Shown here: positions 12,115-22,400 of the stretch, piece by piece | How positions within the stretch are numbered: the stretch's first letter is position 1 | Layout of the letters: every line of letters starts with the position of its first letter | NCBI GenBank assembly: GCA_021018995.1 | Contig: CM037587.1 | Span: forward strand, 16,989,366-17,053,365 | Direction of reading: 5' to 3' | Source of the DNA: Chloranthus sessilifolius | Taxonomy: Eukaryota > Streptophyta > Magnoliopsida > Chloranthales > Chloranthaceae | DNA: 64,000 bases | Made by a program: the position numbers and the translations under genes | Notes under the pieces: model-generated | Databases searched by the model: none | What the model saw: only the letters and a program-made list of their open reading frames with translations | Told to the model about the DNA's origin: nothing

Positions 12115-12250
12115 ACTATGTGTGTGTGTGTGTGTGTGACATCAGATACGTTGTGTATGTGTGAAATCAGCAATATGTGTGTGTGACATCAGAAATATGT
12201 GATTATGTGTGTGTGACACCAAAAGGATGTGAATACATGTGTGTGCAAGC
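12115..12250. repeat. TG-rich tract with GTGTGTGACATCAGAAATAT repeats
   Basis: The (TG)n run is followed by about five units of the form TGTGTGTGACATCAGAAATA. The corresponding tract in the 3' LTR is at 22728-22855 and is shorter. Confidence 0.8.
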
Positions 12251-12344
12251 TTTGACTCTTCGAACTATTATAAATTACCACAAATTCACGGTGATAAACT
12301 ACATGTAGAATTAGCACTTTGATTTAAGGTTCATGTCTAGATAC

Positions 12345-12425
12345 CCTACCGATGCGGCGGTATAACCGTGACTAGTACGGCGGAATATCCGTAAGTGTAC
12401 TCCGGTACGGTAGGATATCCGTTCT
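12345..12425 (+). repeat. GGATATCC minisatellite in B LTR
   Basis: Three units of the form ACGGCGG(A/T)ATATCCGT lie here. They match the core of the minisatellite in the LTRs of the separate element A, although the two LTRs otherwise diverge. The 3' LTR copy is at about 22955-22995. Confidence 0.7.
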
Positions 12426-13296
12426 CTGATTACCATTCTACAGTAATATTTCGTGCGGCAAGTCACCTCCATCGAGGGAGTTTGTGAAATATGTGATATG
12501 TGAAATTGCTCATTGAACGACGATGGTTGGGGTTTCCCATCGGTAAATCTATGCGGCTCTCGATACTATATATATGCTCGAGAGAATATTTAAGTGATTG
12601 ATTTAAGTCTTTGTGAAATAAGAACAAACTTTTAAAATCATGATAAGTATGACTTTGAAAGATGCGTCAGTTATTCGTTTTGTCAAATGCTTTTAAATTA
12701 TGACTTTCAGTAAGAAGAATATGCTTTGAATTATGTCATCAAATATGTGTTATGTGAAAGATATGCATGTTATTACATTTCCCTGACTGTTAGCTCATCC
12801 CTCGACTACACGTCACAGGTACAGGTATTGAGGCGGGGACTGAGGACGTAGATCCTGAGGACCCGGAGTACGTGCCAGAGGACCCCTCCTAACGAGTACT
12901 TTTAGTGGACTAGCATTGCGTACTTTGAGATTTTATTTGTAAGGCTAGGTATGTCCAGCCATTATAAGATAGACCTAATGTAAATATGTGATACGGTATT
13001 TATTTTGCGAACCATCGTTGGGTGACTATTGGTTGTCACTGATGGTTCGGTTCGATTCTTTTGTTCATGCGATTGGCATGAGATTAGAACTGTCTTGTGT
13101 TATACATTCTGGTTTTGTCATTATATAGAACTGGAGATTTATTTTCCTTATGATGACTCGATCTGCATAGTTAGAATGCATGCTCTGTTTCCGCTTTGTG
13201 TGTGGATGTGCCAAGTGTTCGGTGTGTTCCGGGATCGATCTTTTTGACCATCCGACGGCACGGGTTTCAGGGTGCAAAAATTCGGGCTATCACAGT

Positions 13297-13309
13297 TGGT
13301 ATCAAAGCA
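13297..13309 (+). other. Primer binding site of element B
   Basis: TGGTATCAAAGCA lies two bases after the end of the 5' LTR. It matches the iMet-tRNA site TGGTATCAGAGCC with small changes. Confidence 0.88.
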
Positions 13310-13342
13310 TTTTGCTTTAGAAATTTCTGACAAGCCTTAAAT

Positions 13343-14647
13343 ATGATTTATATATTTGAGATTGTGTCAGAATATAGAGGGAACTTGAGAAGTAGGAACG
13401 ACATCCCCACAAGTTCCAATAGAATTCCATTAAGAGAAAGAGAGATATCGGAAGAAAGTGTTCCAGAAGAGAGAAGTCAGGAGAGAGCAGAAGAAAGAAA
13501 TGAGGAAAGAGAGGATAGGCAGAGAATGGCACTAGTCATGGACGCCGTGAAAAATGCTATGGCTCAGCAAAACGACATTAATGGCTACTAACAATGCCAA
13601 CGATCATTAAGTGCAGACACCACAATCACCAACACCCTCAGCGTTTACAAAATTTCGGATGATGCGTGCTCCAAATTTCTCAGGGCAAGCAGAACCAATG
13701 GAGGTTGAGAACTGGCTCTGCCAGATGGAGAAAATATTCAGTGTGCTTGCGTGCACTGAAGATGAGAGAGTCAGATGGCCAATGTTTATGTTGGATGGGA
13801 AAGCGAGCCCACGGTGGAAATCAGTGTCAAGGACAAGGGAGCAGGTGACTTCGGGGATGTTATGGACGTGGGAAGAGTTTGTTGAGGAGTTCAACAAGCA
13901 GTACTTTCCCAAGGTGGTACGGAACCAGATGAAAATAAAATTTCTTCAGCTGGAGCAAGGGAAAATGACAGTGAGAGAATACGAAGTAGAATTTATGCGG
14001 CTTGCAAGATTCGCTCCTAGAGTATGTGGCCTCAGATCTGATGAAGGCTAAGAAATTCTAACGCGGCTTAAGGCTGAATATTCGTGATTGGATTTTAGCT
14101 TTTGAATTAGAAACTTATGGCGAGGTGATGAGCAAGACTCTCGTGGTAGAGGAGGATATTGACGAGATGTTTAAAAGAAGAGATCAACAAGCAAAAGGGA
14201 AGACGAATCAGGGAAGGTTTGGTAACTATGAGCCGGTGAACAAAAAGTCGTGATTCGTAGCACCAGTTACGAGGCAACCTATTCAGGCAATGTACTTTAG
14301 GCCACCTATGTCTACAACGGTGAGACCTTTCCGTTATGAGGGCCCTGCGACTACTATAGGGGTATCAGTTACCCAGGGTTTCTTTATAGCAGCATCATCC
14401 ACACCCACGGAGACGTGTGCCAGATGTGGTAAGTCTCACAAGACCTCAGACTATAGACAGGGTACGGGCGGATGTTTCAAGTGCTGAAAGATGTGACATA
14501 TGATTAGGGAGTGCCCAGAACTTAGGAAAGAGAAGACGACATCAGTAGTTACACCAAAGCCTATCAGGACGGCAAGACTGATTGTACAAGGACGTGCATA
14601 TGTCGTTACAGCTCTGGATGCCCAAAACAGTAACGACATCATTCAAG
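13343..14647 (+). pseudogene. gag: Element B gag polyprotein, decayed
   Basis: This encodes the capsid/nucleocapsid protein. The N-terminal charged stretch (13343-13591, rich in Glu and Arg) ends in a stop. The gag core follows at 13611-14051 with FSGQAEPMEVENWL, CTEDERVRWPMFMLDG, FNKQYFPKVV and KFLQLEQGKMTVREYEVEFM. Stops then break the C-terminal half. The zinc knuckle region (about 14416-14515) reads CARCGKSH, then CFKC, a TGA in place of Gly, and HMIREC, with a second TGA. Both TGA codons would be GGA in a working gag. It is clearly related to the gag of element A. It ends at CAAG (14647), where a possible intron begins. Confidence 0.88.
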
Positions 14648-14802
14648 GTGCAAGCTCTATTTAATTTCAAGATATATATCATTGAATAGAATTTTAGATA
14701 GAGAAGGTGTATCAAATTTTAAAGTAGTCTTTACATTTTTAAATATTTACATGTTTCTGTTTGAGGCATACATAATTGGTTAAATATGCATATATGATGT
14801 AG
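14648..14802 (+). other. Possible intron between gag zinc knuckle and protease of element B
   Basis: The frame through ...DIIQ stops at CAAG|GTGCAAG, and TGATGTAG|GTACTTTG resumes 155 bases later. Joining the two sides restores a continuous reading (DIIQ-GTLQMYGKG) of the type that normally leads into the protease. The borders are GT-AG. The segment is AT-rich and non-coding. The alternative is an unrelated insertion. No target duplication or TIR is visible, which favours an intron. Confidence 0.45.
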
Positions 14803-15978
14803 GTACTTTGCAAATGTACGGTAAGGGGCGCTTATCTTTGCTATGAAGCGAGAGTGCTGATAGACTCAAGGTCTACTCACTCGTTTGTGACACCGCAGTT
14901 TGCGAAGAAAGTAAAAGTCATTCCTGAAGCATTGGATTTTGTTTTGGATGTGTCAGTCCCAACGGGAAACGCGGTCCGAATTGATATAGTGTGTCGGTCC
15001 GTTATAGTCGCCATCAAGGATTACGATAGTTATGAATTGATGGTGGATTTAGTCCTGTTGGATATGCAAGGATTCGATGTGATTCTTGGCATGGACTGGT
15101 TATCCACGCACGATGCAACCATGGATTTTCAGAGGAAGATTGTTACTTTTCGACCCAATGGGGGTAGATCGTTCAAATTTCTAGGGATGCAATCGACATT
15201 TGTCTCACTTATCTCCGTAGTCCGAACAGAACGTTTAGTGAAGAAAGGATGTAGTGGATACCTTGCTTTTCTGAAAGAGCAACGGGAGAAGAATGTGATA
15301 TCAGAAATTCCTATTGCTCGTGAGTTTCAAGATGTATTTCCAAATGAGTTGTCGGGATTACCACCAAATAGAGAAGTAGGGTTCGCTATCGACTTAGTAC
15401 TGGGAACGGAGCTAGAATCTAAAGCACCATATCGAATTGCTCCTGCTGAGTTGAAGGAATTGAAGGACCAGCTATAGGAACTCTTGGATAAAGGGTTTAT
15501 AAGACCTAGTGTGTCTCCTTGGAAAGCACCGGTCTTATTTGTGAAGAAGGATGGATCGATGAGATTGTGCATCGACTACCGTCAGTTGAACAAATTGACA
15601 ATCAATGATTGATACCCTTTGCCCAAAATAGATGATGTTTGATCAGCTGCAAGGTGCGGGATTCTTTTCCAAGATCGACTTAAGATCTAGATATCATCAA
15701 TTGAGAGTCAAAGCAAAGGATATACAGAAGACGGCATTCAGAACAAGATATGGACACTACGAGTTCTTAGTGATGTTGTTTGGATTGACCAATGCGCTAA
15801 CTTCATTCATGGACTTAATGAATCGGGTGTTTAAACCACACCTCGATACTTGTGTAGCTATATTCGTAGATGACATCCTCATCTACTTGAAAACTAAGGA
15901 GCATGAAGGATTGCTCTACAAACACTACGTGAACACCAACTATATGCCAAACTCATTAAGTGTGAGTTTTGGTTAGAG
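14803..15978 (+). pseudogene. pol: Element B pol: protease and reverse transcriptase (N-terminal part), decayed
   Basis: The aspartic protease carries LIDSRSTHSFV, where the catalytic DSG or DTG triad reads DSR, and later VILGMDWLSTHDA. It is followed by the RT entry region EFQDVFPNELSGLPPNREV. RT motifs include a CAG-to-TAG type stop at 15475-15477, [20 protein letters not shown], a stop at 15610-15612, a frameshift near 15640, then [15 protein letters not shown] and the active-site box FVDDILIY (about 15863-15886). The palm ends in a frameshift near 15960. The reaction would be RNA-templated DNA synthesis of the element. At least three stops and two frameshifts abolish it. Confidence 0.92.
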
Positions 15979-16670
15979 AAAGTGAGTTTCTTGGGACATG
16001 TTGTCTCAGAGGAAGGTGTTACAGTAGATCCAACAAAGATCGAGGCAGTATTAGAATGGGAACAATCGAAAACTGTGACTAAGATTCGCAGTTTCCTTGG
16101 TCTGGCTGGTTATTACAAAAGGTTTGTAGAGGGGTTTTCAAAGATTTCAAGACCGCTCACGAAACTTACAAGGAAGAATGTGAAGTTTGAGTGGCCTGAT
16201 GATTGTGAGAAGAATTTTCAAGAACTCAAGAAGAGGCTGACTACAACACCAGTGTTGGCTATACCTTCAGGTAGTTGAGGATTTGTGGTGTATTGTGGCG
16301 CTTCACACAGTGGTTTAGGTTGTGTGCTCAACCAAGATAAGGAGGTTATTCTTTATGGGTCGAGACAGCTTAAGGACCACAAGAAGAATTACCCAACACA
16401 TGATTTAGAGTTAGCAACAGTGATCTTCACATTGAAAATATGGAGACACTATTTGTATGGAGAGACCTTTGAGATATTCATGAATCATAAGAGCCTCAGA
16501 TATCTGTTTACATAGAAGGAATTGAATATGAGGCAACGGAGATGGATGAAATTTCTCAAGGATTACGATTGCTCCATTCAGTATCATCCAGGCAAGGCGA
16601 ATGTGGTAGCAGATGTTTTGAGTCGGAAGAGTTCGGCTCTATTGTCTAGCTTTGTTATGGGGATCTAAAG
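15979..16670 (+). pseudogene. pol: Element B pol: RT thumb and RNase H, decayed
   Basis: [20 protein letters not shown] and [19 protein letters not shown] mark the RT connection. RNase H follows from about 16285. Its first catalytic Asp is replaced by Gly ([15 protein letters not shown]), and the Asp in the expected TDHKSL reads MNHKSL, so two of the metal-binding acids are gone. In-frame stops lie at about 16276 and 16513. The C-terminal signature [16 protein letters not shown] is kept. Confidence 0.9.
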
Positions 16671-16689
16671 ATGGAAACTGCTAGAGGAT

Positions 16690-17790
16690 CTTTCTTTGTA
16701 TGATACGAAGATCGAGGTACAAGCTTCAGGAGCCTTGTTGGCTAACATCACTATTCGGCCGACAATCTTCGATCACATTCAGGAGTTACAGATGAAGGAT
16801 GCAGAATTAGTGAAGATCAGACAGGGTGTGTTTGATGGCAGTAGATCAGGAGGATGGATCACTTTTATTCAGGGGACGTCTATGTATACCGATCGATACC
16901 GATCTTCGGCAGACTATCTTAGACGAAGCCCATAAGTCTAAGTATGCTATTCATCCTGGTGCTACCAAGATGTACCAGGATTTGAAGAAGAACTACTGGT
17001 GGAGAGGTTTAAAACAGGATGTTGCTGAGTACGTTTCAAAGTGTTTAGTATGTCAGCAAGTGAAAGTGGATCATAGTACAATGCCATTTGGGTGGTCGTT
17101 GACCGACTAACCAAATCAGCTCATTTCTTGCCATACAACACCATGTATACAACAAGCAGGTTAGCAGAGATGTATATGAAAGAGATAGTCTGATTACATA
17201 GTATTCCAACTAGTATTGTTTCGGATCGTGACCCGTTGTATACTTCAAAGTTTTGGCAACAGTTTTAAAAAGGAATGGGTACGCAATTAGATTTCAGTTC
17301 GACATTTCACCCACAGACGGATGGACAAACAGAGCGGGTGAATCAGATTATAGAAGATATGCTCAGAGCATGTGTGTTTGATTTTGGAGGATTATGGGAT
17401 CAACACTTACCATTGATCGAGTTTGCATACAATTACAGTTTCCAGACGAGTATCGGTATGGCACCTTACGAAGCATTGTATGGATGGCGATGTAGATCAC
17501 CGATCAATTGGGAAGAGACCGGTGAAAAGTTTATACTAGGTCCGGAAATTATTGAGAAAAATGCCGATGCGGTTTGTCTGATTCGTGAGAGAATCAAGAT
17601 AGCACAAAGCAGACAAAAGAGTTATGCCGACATGAAGTGGACAAGCATTGATTTTCAAGTTGGCGATCATGTGTTTGTCAAGATCTCACCAGTGAAAGGT
17701 GTAATGCCCACGCTATATTGGACCTTTTGAAGTTTTCGGAAGAGTAGGAGAAATTGCATATAGGGTCGCTTTACCCCCGCAACTTGATGG
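16690..17790 (+). pseudogene. Element B integrase, internally deleted
   Basis: The HHCC zinc domain is readable at about 16915-17065 (AIHPGATKMY, WWRGLKQDVAEYVSKC, CLVCQQVK). The sequence then jumps from VKVDH to AIWVVVDRLTKSAHFLP near 17075. This removes the segment that normally carries the first catalytic Asp (the MDF motif). The second Asp (VSDRDPLYTSKFW, about 17220) and the Glu context (QTDGQTERVNQIIEDMLR, about 17320) remain. Further stops lie at 17193 and 17266. The GPY-like C-terminal region (QVGDHVFVKISPVKGV) is followed by a frameshift at about 17725. Confidence 0.9.
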
Positions 17791-18057
17791 GATACACAAC
17801 GTATTTCATATCTTGATGTTAAGAAAATGCGTGAAGGATCCACTCACGTATTAGATGATCAGCCGGTTGTGCTTTATAAAGATTTGTCAGTAAGAGAGGA
17901 TCCAGTTCAAATACTTGATCGGAAGGAGCAAGTGTTGCGCAAGAAACGAATTTCGTTAGTGCTTGTTAAATGGAAGAATCATTCAGTAGAGGAAGCTACT
18001 TGGGAACGCGAGACGGAGATCCGCGATCAATACCCTCAGTTGTTTAATGAGACTTGA
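17791..18057 (+). pseudogene. Element B integrase C-terminal chromodomain
   Basis: The region reads HNVFHISMLRK-like, then a chromodomain of the Tekay/Del (group II) kind: ILDRKEQVLRKKRISLVLVK, then WKNHSVEEATWERETEIRDQ and the end YPQLF. Chromodomains target integration of chromoviruses to particular chromatin. This part is in frame from 17827 to the stop at 18055-18057. Confidence 0.9.
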
Positions 18058-18249
18058 GAAGAATTGTAAATACTATATGAAAAATTAAAGAACATGAGGT
18101 GTTGATATGTAAAATTTCTTTTGAGATAATAACTATGAGGTTTTAATATTGAACTGTAGCTTGGTGAATTTATAAGGACCATTTGTATAGAGGTTAAGGA
18201 TGTTGCAATCAAATTAGAGTGAAAAACACAAAGTTTGGAGTTTTCTGTC

Positions 18250-18605
18250 ATAACCGATCGGTCGAATCCAAAACCGATCAATCGATTTGACAGAACTGGA
18301 TACAGGCTTTGTCTGTGAAAACTGTTTGATCGATTTTAAAACCGTTCGATCGAAATGAACATTGATCGAACGAAATCACAAAAACAGAGAGCAATTTTTG
18401 AACCAGAGAAAGCTTATGAAAACCGATCGATCGAAATGGGCATTCGACTGATCGATTTGAGAAACCGATCGATTGAAATTAGTGACCGATCGATCGAAAT
18501 TTTGAACCGACCGATTGATTTGAAATCGACTGATTGAAATAGTCAACTAATGCATTTATGGGGGAAACCGACCGATTGATTTTAAAACCGATCAATCGAT
18601 TTCGA
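18250..18605. repeat. CGATCGAT palindrome cluster inside element B, after pol
   Basis: About sixteen variants of AACCGATCGATCGAAATG or its inverse are spread through this non-coding interval, between the chromodomain stop and the extra ORF. The motif is the same as in the LTR clusters but the surrounding sequence differs. This points to repeated acquisition or conversion of the motif, not simple LTR homology. Confidence 0.85.
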
Positions 18606-20118
18606 TATTATATATATATGGGTTGCGCGATTTCAGTTTCAAAAAAATTAGAAACTTTCTTTTTTTCTTTTGGGGGTTTTCTTGGGCTCTTGCTTGGAGA
18701 CTTCAAGACTTGATTACACACCTTTTGGAGTTGATTCTTCGTAAGAACAAGATCAAATCACTTCGAAAAAGGTAAATCATAAACTTTTGGAGATTGAATT
18801 TGTGATTTCTACGTTCTGCCCTAGTTTCTTTTAAATTTTGGAAAACCCTAGTTTTGTTGGTTTGTTGTGGGATTTATGGCTCCTAAAACTCGACAAACGT
18901 CGAAGAGCACCACTTCGAAGAAACCCTCATCACAAGCGGGTTCTTCGCAACCACCGACACCACCACTACCACAACAATCACCACCACAGCCACCACCTCC
19001 ACCACTTGAGCAATCCAACGAGTGATGGGCTGCGAAGGGTTTTGAACCATAGTGGAGCATTGATCAAACGCTATTTAGCAAGCGGGGTGAGACACATTTG
19101 GCCTTTCAATATATCACCAAGGCCGGATTAGAGAATGTGCTTGAGCCTTTTCACAAGTATTATTATCCTCGTTTAGTGAGATTGTTCTACCAGAATATGC
19201 ACACCGTGAATAAGTCGAGAACAATTTGTACAAAAATAGATGGTAGAGATTACGAGTTTACCTATGACAATGTTGCCGATGCCATGGAGTGTTATGTGGC
19301 GTTCGGTAACGGGATTGATTTGCTTGAGCCTTACCCAGCGCCCGTGGACTTTGACATTGTGAAGGAACAAATGACCCAGGGCAGGCAGGGGTTTGGTTCG
19401 ACAGTTAAGAGGGTGGATTTACCGAGCGATCTTTGGATGCTCGATACCATTTTTAAGTGTAATTTATATCCGTTGAGCCATAAGACTGAGAGAGTTGGGG
19501 AGCTACAGCAAGCATTGTTTTCCGCATTCACTAGTCGATGGTTTAGTGCTCCTAGGGTTATTTTTTAGGGTTTAAGGTATGCTAGAGGGAAAATGCTTGA
19601 AGGGGGAGCGAAACCAAATGATGAGAAGCCTTATGCTCGACTTCTTTCCCTTATGATCGAGGATTATGCCGGGAGTAGCGAGTACATTATTTTGAAGGAT
19701 GAGCCTTGTATGACCGATATTGTGAAGCCCTATACTCTCAAGGAATGGAATAAAACCTATAACCATGGATCAAAATATCATCCGATACTGATACGTATCG
19801 CCCGATACGTATCGATTTTGGACCAGAACGATATGGTAAAATGGGTTTTTATTGCCCCCCCTAAAAAACAATCAAATTATCGTTCGTATCATCCGTATAG
19901 TTCAATGTATCGTCTGTATCGTTCGTATCATCCAAATTATCAGTCAATTTATCGTCCATTTCAAAATGCTAGGGTTTTTCTATGGCCCCTTAGAAACAGC
20001 CAAATTATCGTCCGTATTGTCCAATTTATCATTCGTATCATCCAAATTATCGGTCAATCCGATTTTTTGAAATTTAAAAAAAAAAATGTACTAGGACGAT
20101 ACATTCAATGTATCGGAC

Positions 20119-20221
20119 CATGGATCAAAATCTCGTTTTTTCGATACGTATTGTCGAGCCTCAAAATCGATACGTATCGAACGATACGAATCGGTTTCGG
20201 ACGATACTTTCTGATTTTTTT

Positions 20222-20267
<46 letters not shown>

Positions 20268-20483
20268 TACATATCAAAACCGATAATTTGAAATTATCGG
20301 ACGATACATTGAACGACACAGACGATACGAACGATACATTGAACGATATGAATGATACAATGAACGATAATTTGACTATTTTTTAAGGGGGGTGATAAAA
20401 ACCCAAAGTATCGTATCGGTGAGGTCCAAAACCGATACGTATCGTACGATATGTATCGGTATCAAACAATATTTTGACCCATG
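20119..20483. mobile_element. hAT-type MITE, CGTATCG family, inner copy nested in its own family
   Basis: It starts CATGGATCAAAATCTCG and ends ATATTTTGACCCATG. The target duplication TATCGGAC/TATCAGAC (20111-20118, 20484-20491) has one mismatch and is itself a family motif. The element contains an (AT)n run at about 20224-20262. Confidence 0.85.
20224..20272. repeat. (AT)n microsatellite
   Basis: About 38 bases of pure TA repeat followed by ACATATATACATAT, inside the inner MITE. Confidence 0.97.
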
Positions 20484-20999
20484 TATCAGACGATACGCGA
20501 TATGTATCGTCTTAGAGGTTTGGACAATATATATCGAAAATCCGATTTTTTGATCCATGCCTATAACCGATTGACGAAGAGACCACGTGAAGAAGTACGA
20601 GCACCACCCGAACCAAATGTTGCACCAGATGCCCCACAAGACAAGGAACAGCCAGCTCATGACGCACCAGTTCAGGATCAGCTGGCTGCTACAGCTCAAC
20701 CTAAGCGGCGTGGTTAGATCCGTGTGCCACCACCACCCTAGCCTACCACTACGACTAGTATTGATGATGTTTTCGCCCTGATGGCTGAGAACACTCGTCA
20801 AATGACAAAGAACTATCATCAGATGGGTCGCCAGTTGGACTACCATGATGCCTTGCTCACCGAGACGATGCGCTTTATGTACCTATCAGACCATCTACAG
20901 TGCATGGCGGGAGCACGAGTGTGGATTCTGGAGGCATCGAGTTCTGGCACGGGCGGACCGGATGGGGACGATGACCAGCCTAGTGACGCGGCGGTTTGA

Positions 21000-21605
21000 G
21001 CTGTGATTCGAGGGGGGGGGAATATAGATATATGTTTTTGGGTGTTCTGTGATGTTTTCTTTTTGGAATGTTATGTAATTAAAACAGGGTACATTGGACG
21101 TAAATCCTTTCAACTATCGTGGCATGGTTGCCACTTTTGCAGTCTCTTAAACTATTGTGGCATGGTTGCCACCTTTGGATGATATATAAATTTTTGGATG
21201 TGGATAAATGGTAAATTTTCATTTTCTATGAAATGTTCGTATTTGCATATGAAATTCCTTAGAGTTATGCAATTGTGAATGAGTATTCTGCAGGTATGAG
21301 GGACGGGTTACATTGACCCGTATGATTTAGCATGTGATGGCGAATGTCATGAATTTGTGTGTGATGTTGCATACATAGTTGATTAGTTAGGTGGTTGGTC
21401 TAGCCTTGGCTAGAACTTTTATATAAGATATGACTTGTTAAGTCCTCGTTAAAGGAATAGGTTCTCTAAAAGGGGAAACCATTGTGTTTATTAGGTGTTT
21501 TGTATTCATGTGTGCTTGACTCCATAGGGAGTGACAACCCACTACCGAAACCAAAGGACCTTAGTTAATTTTCGGGGACGAAAATTCCTAAGAAGGGGAG
21601 AAGAA
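21000..21605 (+). other. Element B 3' internal non-coding region and polypurine tract
   Basis: This 600-bp stretch has no ORF of note. It includes two copies of the phrase CTATCGTGGCATGGTTGCCAC (about 21112-21175). It ends TTCGGGGACGAAAATTCC then AAGAAGGGGAGAAGAA before the LTR start at 21606, the usual polypurine arrangement. Confidence 0.8.
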
Positions 21606-21784
21606 TGTAATGTCCCAAAAATTTTGACCTTTGAACAGTCTGTCTCGATGTGCGTGCCCGACTGGTCATGCACCTGAGAGAAATAAAAATATTTAAGATG
21701 AGTTAAGATATGAGTAAATCTTGAGTGAAAAAGGAAAGCTAGAATGTGTAAGAACCATTAAGTAGAACAATGTACACCGAGGTT

Positions 21785-21827
21785 CGGTGTATTGGCTTAA
21801 CAAGTTCATGGCTTTTAAGTATAAAAG
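21785..21827 (+). promoter_or_regulatory. Element B 3' LTR promoter module
   Basis: CGGTGTATTGGCTTAACA is followed by TATAAAAG at 21820-21827, duplicating the 5' LTR module. Confidence 0.6.
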
Positions 21828-22189
21828 CCAAAATATTAAGAGAAGTCATTTCTCGTCTTAGTTGTTGAGAAGGAATTATTGAGAAGAGAGAGACGGAAGT
21901 TTGCTTTGAATTCATATGTGTGTGTGCAAGATCGGAACCCATGCATGAATGAGGGATTTTAGATCGAAGAGAAATCCAAGTTCAATTTTATGCAAACCTA
22001 GCTTGAGCGTGACCCGTGGATCGAGGAAATCAATCAACTCAAAGGTAAGAATTATGTTAAGTTGTGAATTATATGTGTGTTAGTTGTTAATTAGTATGTG
22101 AGTGAGGAAAATTGAAGAAAAGAGGTTAAGAATTGAGAAAACGAGTTTGAGAAGTTAGAAACCAGTGATTTTGAAGGATCTGACAAAAC

Positions 22190-22400
22190 CAATCGATCGA
22201 AATAAGTGACCGATCGATAGATTTTGTTAATGAGAGAAAGTATGAAGGTTTATGAGAAAACCGATCGATCAAAATTAATTTCGATCGATCAAATTGTAAA
22301 CCGATCGATCGATTCAAACACTGATCAGTCAATTTGTCAAAAATAGTGTGTGTGTTAAGGGAAACTGATCAATCAATTTGGAAATCGATCGATCGATTTA
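22190..22400. repeat. CGATCGAT palindrome cluster in B 3' LTR
   Basis: About eight units equivalent to those at 11510-11785, with several point changes such as AACCAATCGATCG. Confidence 0.83.

Larger units (their letters stand above)
7272..13294 (+). mobile_element. Element B 5' LTR, interrupted by hAT1
   Basis: The LTR consists of 7272-7315 plus 10977-13294, about 2.36 kb without the transposon and one target duplication. It ends GCTATCACA just before the PBS. It matches the 3' LTR (21606-28708) throughout, including the TATA region, the CGATCGAT cluster, the TG-rich tract and the GGATATCC minisatellite. Confidence 0.93.
19764..20559. mobile_element. hAT-type MITE, CGTATCG family, outer copy in the B extra ORF
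   Basis: TIRs CATGGATCAAAAT and TTTTTTGATCCATG bound the element. The target duplication CCTATAAC is perfect over 8 bp (19756-19763, 20560-20567). It is 796 bp long, including a nested second copy (20119-20483). The left half is rich in ATCGTTCGTATCATCC-like motifs. Confidence 0.92.
18876..20999 (+). pseudogene. Extra sense ORF of element B (plant-transposon-protein-like), interrupted by a MITE
   Basis: Downstream of pol, in the same sense, an ATG at 18876 opens a Ser/Thr/Pro/Gln-rich N-terminus (MAPKTRQTSKSTTSKKPSS). After in-frame stops at 19023-19025 and about 19050, the same frame gives AFQYITKAGLENVLEPFHKY, then RLVRLFYQNM and KIDGRDYEFTYDNVADAMEC. This pattern (FY-N, a short beta segment, then an F-initial helix) resembles the domain known as putative plant transposon protein (Transposase_32-like). 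A TAG at 19567-19569 and a frameshift follow, then LMIEDYAGSSEYIILKDEP. A MITE (19764-20559) splits the codons for TYN. The C-terminal part resumes at 20560 (RLTKRPREEVRAPPEP, later an amphipathic helix TRQMTKNYHQMGRQLDYHDA) to a stop at 20997-20999. The function is unknown. Its place matches additional ORFs of other large plant LTR elements. Confidence 0.65.

Noticed and set aside
13029..13333. Small ORFs near the end of the B LTR, present in both LTRs
   Set aside because: They are conserved only because the LTRs are copies. There is no similarity to known proteins and stops occur in related LTRs.
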